From: an uncultured Clostridium sp.
GTDB taxonomy: Bacteria > Bacillota > Clostridia > TANB77 > CAG-508
Assembly: GCA_900554635.1 (NCBI GenBank)
Contig: USHY01000012.1
Location: forward strand, 1 to 33,040
DNA length: 33,040 bases
Reading direction: 5' to 3'
The notes below the pieces were generated by a model. The model was given only the letters and a program-made list of their open reading frames with translations, did not search any database and was not told where the DNA came from. The translations under genes and the position numbers were made by a program. Shown here one piece after another: positions 25,972-33,040 of the stretch. How positions within the stretch are numbered: position 1 is the first letter of the stretch; every line of letters starts with the position of its first letter.

Positions 25972-25982
25972 ATTATTATGTT

Positions 25983-26057
<75 letters not shown>

Positions 26058-26061
26058 TTGT

Positions 26062-26107
26062 AAAAGTTCTGTAAGTATGTATATTTATATACTTACAGAA
26101 CTTTTTT
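26062..26107 (+). terminator. terminator of the glycine tRNA
   Basis: A 17-bp perfect stem (26062..26078 with 26089..26105) runs into T6. The A-run on the other side also lets it act for the convergent amidase gene. Confidence 0.85.
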
Positions 26108-26148
26108 CTTGCTATTTTAATGCAAAACTAATGCAGTAGTAAATTTGC

Positions 26149-26970
26149 TCAACTTAAAATTTCATTTACTCTGTTTTGTATCGCATTATAATCATACCCA
26201 GCATTTATTAACCTAGTTTTTCTATCTGCTCCATTGCCCCAATCCCCTCTTATTACTTCCTTTGCTAACTCATCAATGTTTTTTGAAGGTTTTGGTTCTG
26301 TTTTATTTCCTAATAATTTTTTGTTTACTATATTTTGTATTTCACTATAATCATATCCTGAATTTGTAAGTTTTGTTTTCCTATCTGTTCCATTGCCCCA
26401 TTTTCCTGCTATTACCTCGTTTGCAATTTCTTCATTTGTTTTATTTTGACTTGGTTTAGTTTGTTCAGGCTGTTCTGGAACTGCATTTATTTTATTTGCT
26501 TCATCTATTATGTAATCCATTTTAGATAATAAATATTCACCAGGGCATGTTGTTGCTATATACATTTGATGCCATACTACTGTTTTTCCTTTTACTAAAG
26601 TTATATTATTTCTCTTTGCTACATCTGCTACTAATCTTATTAAGCTATTTAAAACTGTATCACTTATTGGCCAGTTTCCGCCTGCTGAACTATTAGATGT
26701 TTCTATTGTTACTGATTTGCAATTACTATCCCAATTTGAGTTAGACCATGCTGTATCTGCTTCATCTACATATTGTGCTATTCTGCCATCACTGCCAACT
26801 CCGTAGTGAGCACTAGCTTGCCTATTACCTTGAAAAATTCTGCCACACTGTTCAGCTGTTAAAACCCCTGCCATGTGGTGTATAGTTATTGTTTCTATTT
26901 TTCTTCCGCTTCTGCCACTCGAAAAATGTGTTGCTTTAATAAATTTTTCTGCTAATTTAGAATTACTCAT
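26149..26970 (-). CDS. N-acetylmuramoyl-L-alanine amidase with two CW_7 repeats
   Basis: This peptidoglycan amidase has 273 residues. The N-terminal Amidase_2 domain has zinc ligands suggested by ITIHHMAGV and by the later VVWHQMYIATTCPGEYL. A proline/glutamine linker (PEQPEQTKPSQ) is followed by two CW_7 (Cpl-7) cell-wall-binding repeats: NEEIANEVIAGKWGNG... and IDELAKEVIRGDWGNG..., each about 40 residues. There is no signal peptide, a layout typical of phage endolysins. I start at ATG 26970 after GGGGGAGG; an upstream in-frame GTG at 26991 is less likely. A 27-codon ORF overlaps its start. No other phage genes are nearby, so it may be a domesticated lysin. Confidence 0.92.
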   Translation of the reverse strand: MSNSKLAEKFIKATHFSSGRSGRKIETITIHHMAGVLTAEQCGRIFQGNRQASAHYGVGSDGRIAQYVDEADTAWSNSNWDSNCKSVTIETSNSSAGGNWPISDTVLNSLIRLVADVAKRNNITLVKGKTVVWHQMYIATTCPGEYLLSKMDYIIDEANKINAVPEQPEQTKPSQNKTNEEIANEVIAGKWGNGTDRKTKLTNSGYDYSEIQNIVNKKLLGNKTEPKPSKNIDELAKEVIRGDWGNGADRKTRLINAGYDYNAIQNRVNEILS

Positions 26971-27046
26971 TTTCCTCCCCCTTCCCTTCACTAAATTCTT
27001 TTTCTTGTTCTTCAGATAAAATTATTTCTTCATTATTATCTTCCAT
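26963..27046 (-). CDS. 27-aa acidic peptide overlapping the amidase start
   Basis: ATG 27046 follows AAAGGAG. The peptide (MEDNNEEIILSEEQEKEFSE, then a few more acidic residues) ends in TAA inside the amidase ATG AGT AA, an 8-nt overlap suggesting translational coupling. Nearly half the residues are Glu or Asp. It may be a leader peptide that sets amidase translation or a small protein. No family is recognised. Confidence 0.5.
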   Translation of the reverse strand: MEDNNEEIILSEEQEKEFSEGKGEENE

Positions 27047-27058
27047 AAATATTCTCCT

Positions 27059-27082
27059 TTCTTATAATTAATATTATAAGAA
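27059..27082. promoter_or_regulatory. perfect 10-bp palindrome over the amidase promoter
   Basis: TTCTTATAAT, TAAT, ATTATAAGAA: the arms 27059..27068 and 27073..27082 are exact. On the minus strand it contains a TATAAT -10 just upstream of the small ORF. It is a likely operator, with the adjacent XRE regulator as the natural candidate binder. Confidence 0.55.
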
Positions 27083-27107
27083 AAACTATATATTCCTAAA
27101 ACATTGC

Positions 27108-27137
27108 AAAAAAGGACCATGTTGCCACAGTCCCTTT
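27108..27137 (-). terminator. terminator after the XRE regulator
   Basis: An 8-bp stem (one G-U) with a 12-base loop is followed by T6 on the minus strand. Confidence 0.65.
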
Positions 27138-27160
27138 CATTGATATTTGTTTTTAGCATC

Positions 27161-27376
27161 TTATGCTCTTTTTTTATTATCCGTTCTATATAGTAAATAA
27201 TCTAAGGATACATTATAATAGTCTGCAAGTTTGCATAATGACTCTAATGATATATTTCTCTTATTACATTCATAATATGAATATGCAACTTGTGATATTT
27301 TTAACAATTTGCTTATTTCTATTTGGCTAAGGTCCCTATCTTCTCTTAAGTCTCTTATTCTTGTTTTCATTATCAT
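27161..27376 (-). CDS. XRE-family helix-turn-helix regulator
   Basis: The 71-residue protein (from ATG 27376, MIMKTRIRDLREDRDLSQIE) is a single Cro/CI-type HTH domain. SQIEISKLLKISQVAYSYYE is the recognition region, and CNKRNISLESLCKLADYYNV continues the fold to DYLLYRTDNKK. The open frame extends to 27394, but RBS-like AAAGGGTG supports the later ATG. An inverted repeat sits over its promoter region (27396..27420), suggesting autoregulation. It lies between alr and the amidase on the same strand. Confidence 0.88.
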   Translation of the reverse strand: MIMKTRIRDLREDRDLSQIEISKLLKISQVAYSYYECNKRNISLESLCKLADYYNVSLDYLLYRTDNKKRA

Positions 27377-27395
27377 AATAAAACACCCTTTCATC

Positions 27396-27420
27396 TATAA
27401 TCATTTTCTAACTGATTATA
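27396..27420. promoter_or_regulatory. inverted repeat upstream of the XRE gene
   Basis: TATAATCA (27396..27403 as read on plus) and TGATTATA (27413..27420) are separated by nine bases. On the minus strand it overlaps a TATAAT -10. A plausible autoregulatory operator. Confidence 0.5.
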
Positions 27421-27463
27421 AACTAAAAGGGGCTATTACATTGGTTTTTAAAACAAAGTGTTA

Positions 27464-28570
27464 TTAATTAATTGCTTTTCTAACCACTCTGTCTGATATT
27501 GTTGATAAAATCTCATAATTTATTGTTCCACATTCTTTTGCAATTTCCTCAAGTGTTATTATTTTGTTATCCCATATAAATACTTCATCACCTATTTTTA
27601 CATTTGGTATATCTGTTACATCTACCATAAAACTATCCATACAAATTGTTCCTACAATTGGGGCCTTTTTTCCTTTGATTATAACATGGCCTTTATTGCT
27701 CAAACTTCTTGGTATTCCATCTGCATACCCTATTGGAACATTTGCTATTTTTGTTTTTTGTGTTGTTATATAAGTTCTGTTATAGCTAATACTTGTTCCT
27801 TTTTCCACTTCTTTTAAAAAAGTTATTTTACTTTTTAAAATGCTTACTGGCTCAATCTCTATTGTATTTTTTAAGTTTTCACTTGGAAAATGTCCATATA
27901 GGATTATACCAGGTCTTACCATATTTCCTGGCAAATCTTTCATCTGAATTATTGCTGCACTATTGCCACAGTGTATATATTTTATATTTGGAATTTTTGT
28001 CTTTATTAATTCTACTGCTTTTTCAAATATTTCAATTTGTTTTTTAGTGTACTCTAAATCTGAATCGCTTGTTGCAAAGTGTGTAAATACACCTTCAATC
28101 TCAATATTTTTTAGTTTTAATGATTCCAAAATAAATGATTCCAAATTTTGAATTTGAATTCCTGTTCTTCCCATTCCTGTTTCTATTTCCACATGCACTT
28201 TGGAAATTTTGCCTTCTTGAAAAGATTTATTGTTTAATTCTTTTAGAAACTCTATATAGCAACAGCTTGATGTTAACTCATATTCAACAATATTGGGGAT
28301 TTCCTCAATTGCAGGTTGGTTTATTACTACTATATCCCCTTTAAAATTTAACTTTTCTCTTGCAATTATTCCTTCATCTACAATAGCTGTTCCTATAATG
28401 TCTATTTTTTCTCTCTTAATAAATTCATTTACCGCTTCTAGCCCTATTCCATATCCTCCTGCTTTTAATACTGGTAGTATTTGCTTCTCTGGTTGGCATT
28501 TTTTTATTTTCTCATAATTATTCTGTAATGCTTTAATATTAATTATTAATTCAGTTGGTCTACTTTTCAT
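27464..28570 (-). CDS. alr: alanine racemase
   Basis: This PLP enzyme interconverts L- and D-alanine for peptidoglycan. The 368-residue protein has the cofactor lysine near residue 36 in LKAGGYGIG, HVEIETGMGRTGI, HCGNSAAII, the catalytic tyrosine region ISYNRTY, and the C-terminal GTICMDSFMVDVT. Most Alr proteins have KANAYGHG and CMDQ; here the sequence reads KAGGYGIG and CMDS. These differences may reflect a divergent or broad-specificity racemase. It starts at ATG 28570 behind AAGGAG, 30 nt after the clpC terminator. It has no in-frame CGG. Confidence 0.92.
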   Translation of the reverse strand: MKSRPTELIINIKALQNNYEKIKKCQPEKQILPVLKAGGYGIGLEAVNEFIKREKIDIIGTAIVDEGIIAREKLNFKGDIVVINQPAIEEIPNIVEYELTSSCCYIEFLKELNNKSFQEGKISKVHVEIETGMGRTGIQIQNLESFILESLKLKNIEIEGVFTHFATSDSDLEYTKKQIEIFEKAVELIKTKIPNIKYIHCGNSAAIIQMKDLPGNMVRPGIILYGHFPSENLKNTIEIEPVSILKSKITFLKEVEKGTSISYNRTYITTQKTKIANVPIGYADGIPRSLSNKGHVIIKGKKAPIVGTICMDSFMVDVTDIPNVKIGDEVFIWDNKIITLEEIAKECGTINYEILSTISDRVVRKAIN

Positions 28571-28602
28571 AATTTTTTTCTCCTTTTTCTGTAGAAATTA
28601 CT

Positions 28603-28628
28603 AAAATGTGGATTTTTATCCACATTTT
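28603..28628 (-). terminator. terminator of clpC
   Basis: An 11-bp perfect stem (28603..28613 with 28618..28628) with a four-base loop begins at the clpC stop codon and ends in TTTT. Confidence 0.75.
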
Positions 28629-31077
28629 ACACTGTTTTTTCCACAATTATGTTTCCTTCTTTTTCTGTTATTACAATTTTATCCCCTTTGTGAATATTGC
28701 CATCTATTATTTCTTCTGCAATTTTGTCCTCTACTAGTGTTTGTATCGCTCTTTTCAAAGGTCGTGCTCCATATGTTTCATCTGTGCCTTTTTTAGTTAT
28801 TAATTCTTTTGCTTTTTCATCTACTTCTACTTCTATATTCTGTTTTTCCAATCTTTGTTTTATTTTTTCCAACATTATATCTGCAATTTTCTTTATTTCT
28901 TCTGCTGTTAATTTATGGAATACAATTATTTCATCTATACGATTTATAAATTCTGGTCTAAACCCTTTTTTTAATTCTGATAATACTTCCTTTTTTATTT
29001 TTTCATATTCTTTTATCTCTTGATTGTCTATAGAGCTTGCAAAACCAAATGTTTTCTTCTCTGTAATTAGCCTTGCTCCTATATTTGATGTCATTATTAT
29101 TACTGTATTTTTAAAATTTACAGTTCTTCCATGTGAATCTGTAAGCCTTCCATCATCTAAAATTTGAAGTAATATATTTAGTACATCTGGGTGTGCTTTT
29201 TCTATTTCATCAAACAAAATCACAGAATATGGTTTTCTTCTAACTTTTTCAGTTAGTCCTCCTGCTTCATCAAACCCTACATATCCTGGTGGTGTGCCTA
29301 TTAGTTTAGATGTTGAATGTGATTCCATGTATTCAGACATATCTATTCTTATCATTGAATTTTCATCGCCAAATAAACTTTCAGCTAATGCTTTTGAGAG
29401 TTCTGTTTTCCCAACACCTGTTGGTCCTAAGAACATAAATGAACCTATTGGTTTGTTTGGATCTTGAAGTCCTATTCTGCTTCTTTTTATAGCTTTTGAA
29501 ACTGCTTTTACTGCCTCACTTTGTCCTACAACTCTTTTTTGAATTAGGTTTTCTAAATTTTTTAATTTTTCATTTTCATCTTGAGATACTTTTTTTACTG
29601 GAATTCCTGTCCAATTACTTATTACTTCTGCAATTTCTTCTTCACCTATTTGGTTTATGCTGTTATTTGTTTTGTTTTTCCATTTTTGCTTCTGCTTTTC
29701 TAATTTTTCTTTTTCCTTTTTTTCTAAATCTCTTAATTCTGCTGCCTTTTCAAAGTTTTGTGCTTTTATTGCTTCTTCTTTTTCTTGGGTTATGTTTTGT
29801 ATTTTTTCCTCTAAAACTTTTATTGTTGTTGGTTCTGTAAAGCTTTTTAATTTTGCTTTTGAAGCTGCTTCATCTATTAAGTCTATAGCCTTATCTGGTA
29901 GGAATCTGTCATTAATATATCTGTTTGAAAGATTTGTAGCTGCATTTATTGCTTCATCTGTGATTTCTACATTGTGGTGAGCCTCATATTTATCTCTTAT
30001 TCCTTTTAGAATTTGAATTGTGTCTTCAATGCTTGGCTCGTTTACCATTATTGGGCCAAATCTTCTTTCAAATGCACTATCTTTTTCTATATATTTTCTA
30101 TATTCATTTAAAGTTGTTGCACCTATTATTTGAATTTCTCCCCTTGCTAAAAGTGGCTTTAAAATATTGGCTGCATCTATTGCTCCTTCTGCAGCACCAG
30201 CTCCTATAATTGTGTGAAATTCATCTATGAAAATTATTATATCACCAGATTTTTTTACTTCTTTTAAGGCTTTTTTTATTCTTTCTTCAAAGTCTCCTCT
30301 GTATTTTGCACCAGCTACCATTCCTGATATATCAAGAGAAACTACTCTTTTTCCTTTTAAATTTTCTGGAACTTCTCCTGCAATTATTTTCTCAGCCAGA
30401 CCTTCAATTATTGCTGTTTTTCCAACACCTGGTTCGCCTAGTAAACATGGGTTATTTTTTGTTCTTCTTGAAAGAATTTCTATAATCCTTTCAATTTCAA
30501 CTTTTCTACCTATTACTGGGTCTAGTTTTCCTTCCTTTGCAAGCTTTGTTAAATCGCTTCCAAATTGATTTAATGTAGGAGTATTTTGAAAACTATTTTT
30601 GCTTGTTTTTTCTAGTTCACCATTTCCATTATCTTTTGTTTCATATTCATTTATTACTTTTACAATTTCATTATATAACTTTTGTGTATCTAGTTTTAGT
30701 TCACTTAATATTCTTACTGCAACACTATCTGGTTCCCTCATTATACCTATCAAAATGTGCTCTGTGCCTATATATTCTGAGCCTAGTCTGCGAGCTTCTC
30801 TAAAGGCGTTTTCTATTATTCTTTTAGTCCTTGGAGTTAAGCCAAGTGTATGTTTTTCTTGGTTCGTTCCAACTCCTATTAGTTCTTCGATTTTTTCGTG
30901 TACCGCTTCTGGTGTAATGTTTTGGTTTTCAAGTACTTTGCTTGCAATTCCATTTTCTTCTTTTACCAATCCATATAAAATATGTTCTGTTCCTACATAG
31001 TTATGTCCTAGCTCTTTTGCTGCTGTTTCAGCAAATTGAATTGCTTTCTCAGCCTTTTTTGTAAATTTATATGTCAT
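28627..31077 (-). CDS. clpC: ATP-dependent Clp protease ATPase subunit ClpC
   Basis: This AAA+ unfoldase works with ClpP. The 816-residue protein has two N-terminal Clp_N repeats (FAETAAKELGHNYVGTEHIL, FREARRLGSEYIGTEHILIG), AAA1 Walker A GEPGVGKTAI, a UVR-type middle helix (QNFEKAAELRDLEKKEKE) and AAA2 Walker A GPTGVGKTEL with the sensor region IGTPPGYVGFDEAGGLTEK. It starts at ATG 31077 behind AGGAGG, 51 nt after the ROK kinase gene. In Bacillus and many Clostridia clpC follows ctsR, mcsA and mcsB; none of these is here. It has no in-frame CGG. Confidence 0.96.
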   Translation of the reverse strand: MTYKFTKKAEKAIQFAETAAKELGHNYVGTEHILYGLVKEENGIASKVLENQNITPEAVHEKIEELIGVGTNQEKHTLGLTPRTKRIIENAFREARRLGSEYIGTEHILIGIMREPDSVAVRILSELKLDTQKLYNEIVKVINEYETKDNGNGELEKTSKNSFQNTPTLNQFGSDLTKLAKEGKLDPVIGRKVEIERIIEILSRRTKNNPCLLGEPGVGKTAIIEGLAEKIIAGEVPENLKGKRVVSLDISGMVAGAKYRGDFEERIKKALKEVKKSGDIIIFIDEFHTIIGAGAAEGAIDAANILKPLLARGEIQIIGATTLNEYRKYIEKDSAFERRFGPIMVNEPSIEDTIQILKGIRDKYEAHHNVEITDEAINAATNLSNRYINDRFLPDKAIDLIDEAASKAKLKSFTEPTTIKVLEEKIQNITQEKEEAIKAQNFEKAAELRDLEKKEKEKLEKQKQKWKNKTNNSINQIGEEEIAEVISNWTGIPVKKVSQDENEKLKNLENLIQKRVVGQSEAVKAVSKAIKRSRIGLQDPNKPIGSFMFLGPTGVGKTELSKALAESLFGDENSMIRIDMSEYMESHSTSKLIGTPPGYVGFDEAGGLTEKVRRKPYSVILFDEIEKAHPDVLNILLQILDDGRLTDSHGRTVNFKNTVIIMTSNIGARLITEKKTFGFASSIDNQEIKEYEKIKKEVLSELKKGFRPEFINRIDEIIVFHKLTAEEIKKIADIMLEKIKQRLEKQNIEVEVDEKAKELITKKGTDETYGARPLKRAIQTLVEDKIAEEIIDGNIHKGDKIVITEKEGNIIVEKTV

Positions 31078-31128
31078 AATAACCTCCTGTTTTTTTGCAA
31101 ATATCTTTTAAATAGATTATGAACGATT

Positions 31129-32040
31129 TTATTCTTTATATTCTATAACTGACCCAATTATTCCTGCATCATTTTTTAATTTTGCCGTGATTATTTTTGG
31201 AGCTACTTGATTGTTGAATAAAAAATTCTTTTCATTTAACTTTTTCACAAGTTTATCTAGTAGCAAATCTTTAAAATAAACAAAGCCTCCTCCTATTGAT
31301 ATTGTTTCTGGCTCGAAGATATTTATAAGATTTGCTAGGCCTATGCTTAGATTATCAATATATTCATCTATTATGCTTTGAGCTTTGTCTAAATTGTTTT
31401 CAAGTAATTTTTTTATTTCTATACCGCTTAAATTTTGAACACCAAATACATTTTGAATATTGTTTTTAAATGCACTCATTGAGGCATATTTTTCAAAGCA
31501 GCCTTTTCTTCCACAGTTACACATTATCCCATCTTTTTCGATTACCATATGGCCTATTTCAAAGCCTTCATATTTTTTAGGTTTTAAAAGCTTTCCGTTT
31601 AAAAAAACTGCTCCACCTATACCTGTTCCAATTACTAAAAACAAAGCATCATCATACTTCTTCAATCCACCATACTCCTTTTCAGCAATTGCTGCACATT
31701 TAGCATCATTCCTAAGTGAAATAGGTATGTTAAAGTATTTATTAATTTCAGAAACTATATTAAAGTTTTTAATGTGCAAATTATCTGCTTTAATTATGTG
31801 TGTTTCAGAAACTGTACCAGGAATAGCAATTCCAATTAAACTTATATCTTGAATCTTAATCTTCTCTTTCTCCAAAATTCTAGTTATCAGCTCAATAATA
31901 CATTTAACCAACCTCATCCCATAATCTTCGTTTTTATCCCTATTATCTATATCCAACTCCTCTTTAGCAACAATCTTACCATTATCATTAATAAGCCCAA
32001 TCCCAATATGGCTTCCCCCAACATCAACACCAATTTTCAT
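31129..32040 (-). CDS. ROK-family sugar kinase (glucokinase-like)
   Basis: The 303-residue protein has the phosphate-1 motif GVDVGGSHIGIGLI, the sugar-binding region GTGIGGAVFLNGKL, the zinc-binding CNCGRKGCFEKYAS (CxCGxxGCxE) and SIGGGFVYFKD. It may phosphorylate glucose, fructose or an amino sugar. I start it at ATG 32040 (MKIGVDVGGS) behind AAAGGAAG; the open frame upstream covers the promoter. It has a consensus promoter at 32067..32095 and is followed by clpC. It has no in-frame CGG. Confidence 0.92.
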   Translation of the reverse strand: MKIGVDVGGSHIGIGLINDNGKIVAKEELDIDNRDKNEDYGMRLVKCIIELITRILEKEKIKIQDISLIGIAIPGTVSETHIIKADNLHIKNFNIVSEINKYFNIPISLRNDAKCAAIAEKEYGGLKKYDDALFLVIGTGIGGAVFLNGKLLKPKKYEGFEIGHMVIEKDGIMCNCGRKGCFEKYASMSAFKNNIQNVFGVQNLSGIEIKKLLENNLDKAQSIIDEYIDNLSIGLANLINIFEPETISIGGGFVYFKDLLLDKLVKKLNEKNFLFNNQVAPKIITAKLKNDAGIIGSVIEYKE

Positions 32041-32066
32041 ATAAAGCACTTCCTTTCTTTTGTAAT

Positions 32067-32095
32067 AATATATTACATTTTCTGCAAATATGCAA
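32067..32095 (-). promoter_or_regulatory. sigma-A promoter of the ROK kinase gene
   Basis: On the minus strand TTGCAT (32090..32095) and TATATT (32067..32072) are separated by 17 nt. Confidence 0.75.
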
Positions 32096-32137
32096 GTTGC
32101 TTTTTTTCTGATTTTCTTGTTTCTTTCCATGCACAAG

Positions 32138-32181
32138 AAAAAACTGTGCATATCAAAATTCAATTTTGAATTTACACAGTT
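32138..32181 (-). terminator. terminator after the FGE-like gene
   Basis: The outer stem AACTGTG/CACAGTT (32142..32148 with 32175..32181) encloses an inner TCAAAAT/ATTTTGA stem, and T6 follows on the minus strand. Confidence 0.75.
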
Positions 32182-32234
32182 ATATTTTAACACTCCCTAC
32201 TATCGTTTATTCAATTACCAAATCGCCTGCAAGC

Positions 32235-33040
32235 TTACAGATTTACATAAAGTGCGGAACGACTACCGACGGTCGGGGTTACTGCCGTTAGGATCGTTGT
32301 TGCCACGATAACTCGCTGAAAAACTGTTACTGTAATAGCCGGCCCCTGTAAACTCGATAATCTGAAGAGCGGGACTCCGTAGTCCATTCAAAAACATTGC
32401 CTTCTAAGTCATATACATTTTTTGAAACATCATTATAAGCTATTGTCCCGGAATAATTTTCGCTATATCCTATTCCTCCTGTTAAATATGGTTTTGTTGT
32501 AAATTCTGAGGATTTGTGTCCTACATTTACAGCTTGTTTTACATTATAGTTTTCAGTATTCACAAACTCTAATACTTGGTCATGGCATGCTCCTAGTATC
32601 ATGCTACTTTTTACTCCGTTTAGTTTTTTATTTGCTGAATATGCTTTTTGTTGTCCATACATATAGTACCAATTTATATTGCTTATTCCTGTATTTGTTC
32701 CAGCTACTACTTTTACTGCTGTATTTGGATTTTGAGTCATATTACTTGTTTCATATCTTCCTACCCAAAAGCCTTCTGCATTATATATACTTTTTACTAT
32801 TTCATTGTATTCTGTTTGTAATGTTTTTTTGAATTCATCTGTACTTGCATAACTTGTACCATCTCCTGTTACTGTTGCTATGCATCCTAAATAAGTAGGA
32901 TCTGCATCATAGCTTTTTCCATCACTTTTAGTTACTACATCTGGCTCCCTTAAACCGCTGTTTGGTGTATATGTTTCAGTTATATCATCTTTATATTTAT
33001 CTCCTATACTATTTGCATATAATCTTCCTGCCATTTTGGT
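32235..33040 (-). CDS. FGE/SUMF1-like (C-type lectin fold) protein, 5'-partial, two +1 shifts at CGG
   Basis: The gene runs off the right edge; 267 residues are visible. GFWVGRYETSN, YDLEGNVFEWTTE and the C-terminal RGGYYSNSFSASYRG segment are hallmarks of formylglycine-generating-enzyme-like proteins, a fold also used by diversity-generating retroelement targets. Frame 0 ends ...YRG-RLLQ-stop. A +1 shift at CGG (32339..32341) gives YRG-G-YYSNSFSASYRGNNDPN. A second CGG 24 codons later (32266..32268) is followed by UAG in its frame; a second +1 gives PDR-G-SRSALYVNL and a stop at 32235. Both shifts are needed for a normal family C-terminus. The last 120 nt are markedly richer in G+C than their surroundings. 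Its true start and any N-terminal anchor lie outside the window. Confidence 0.82.
32265..32268 (-). other. CGGU recoding site 2 in the FGE-like gene
   Basis: In the frame set by site 1 the context is GAC CGU CGGU AGU CGU. Read as triplets, UAG follows CGG at once. Read as a quadruplet it gives D-R-G-S-R-S-A-L-Y-V, the expected C-terminus. Confidence 0.85.
32338..32341 (-). other. CGGC recoding site 1 in the FGE-like gene
   Basis: The in-frame context is AGG GGC CGGC UAU UAC. Read as a quadruplet it gives R-G-G-Y-Y, the conserved RGG of this fold. Frame 0 stops four codons later. Confidence 0.87.

Noticed and set aside
26107..26148. Phage attachment site next to the tRNA
   Set aside because: No integrase, no repeated tRNA 3' end and no phage gene cluster were found around it.

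Overview
The window comes from a low-G+C, endospore-type Firmicute (class Clostridia by gene content: pflB/pflA, ylbJ, a PdaA-like deacetylase, clpC, an Agr-type peptide system). Most start codons follow a strong AAGGAGG-like ribosome binding site, and many promoters are close to the sigma-A consensus. Everything below was read by eye from the sequence.

Central observation. Six genes (coaW, a pdaA-like deacetylase gene, uvrC, pflA, mutL and a formylglycine-generating-enzyme-like gene at the right edge) are split into two or three frames. Each break, seven in all, lies exactly on an in-frame CGG codon. I found no other in-frame CGG in any real gene here, although about 40 out-of-frame CGG trinucleotides on coding strands leave the frame intact. 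At every site a +1 shift restores the family sequence and reads GGN, glycine. The fourth base is A four times and G, C and U once each. The window also encodes a glycine tRNA (25983..26056) whose anticodon loop is CUUCCGA. Positions 34-37 read UCCG, the reverse complement of CGGA, because position 37 is G where tRNA-Gly(UCC) normally has A. The simplest reading is that CGGN is a four-base glycine codon decoded by this tRNA.

Layout. 146-5655 (minus): glgP, coaW and galK, an operon for galactose, cofactor A and glucan metabolism behind its own promoter, preceded by the deacetylase gene. 5755-7331 (minus): polyprenyl-phosphate transporter (DUF368) and MTA/SAH nucleosidase. 7640-10534: an Agr quorum-sensing locus in convergent layout, with response regulator and kinase on plus, and AgrB and a 39-residue AgrD on minus. 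10696-14105 (minus): hpt, uvrC, a 56-residue membrane peptide and an RNA methyltransferase-like gene. 14285-17331 (plus): pflB and pflA. 17405-21134: ylbJ, a small surface protein, an acyl-CoA synthetase and a stand-alone Smr domain. 21126-25874 (minus): pilin-like protein, mutL, miaA and an HlyD-like protein as one operon. 25983: the tRNA. 26149-28570 (minus): an amidase with CW_7 repeats, a 27-residue ORF, an XRE regulator and alr. 28627-32040 (minus): ROK kinase and clpC. 32235-33040 (minus): the C-terminal part of the formylglycine-enzyme-like protein.

How it fits together. MutL, UvrC, PflA and pantothenate kinase are important housekeeping proteins. None could be made full-length without decoding through CGG, so the recoding would be constitutive rather than a rare regulatory event.
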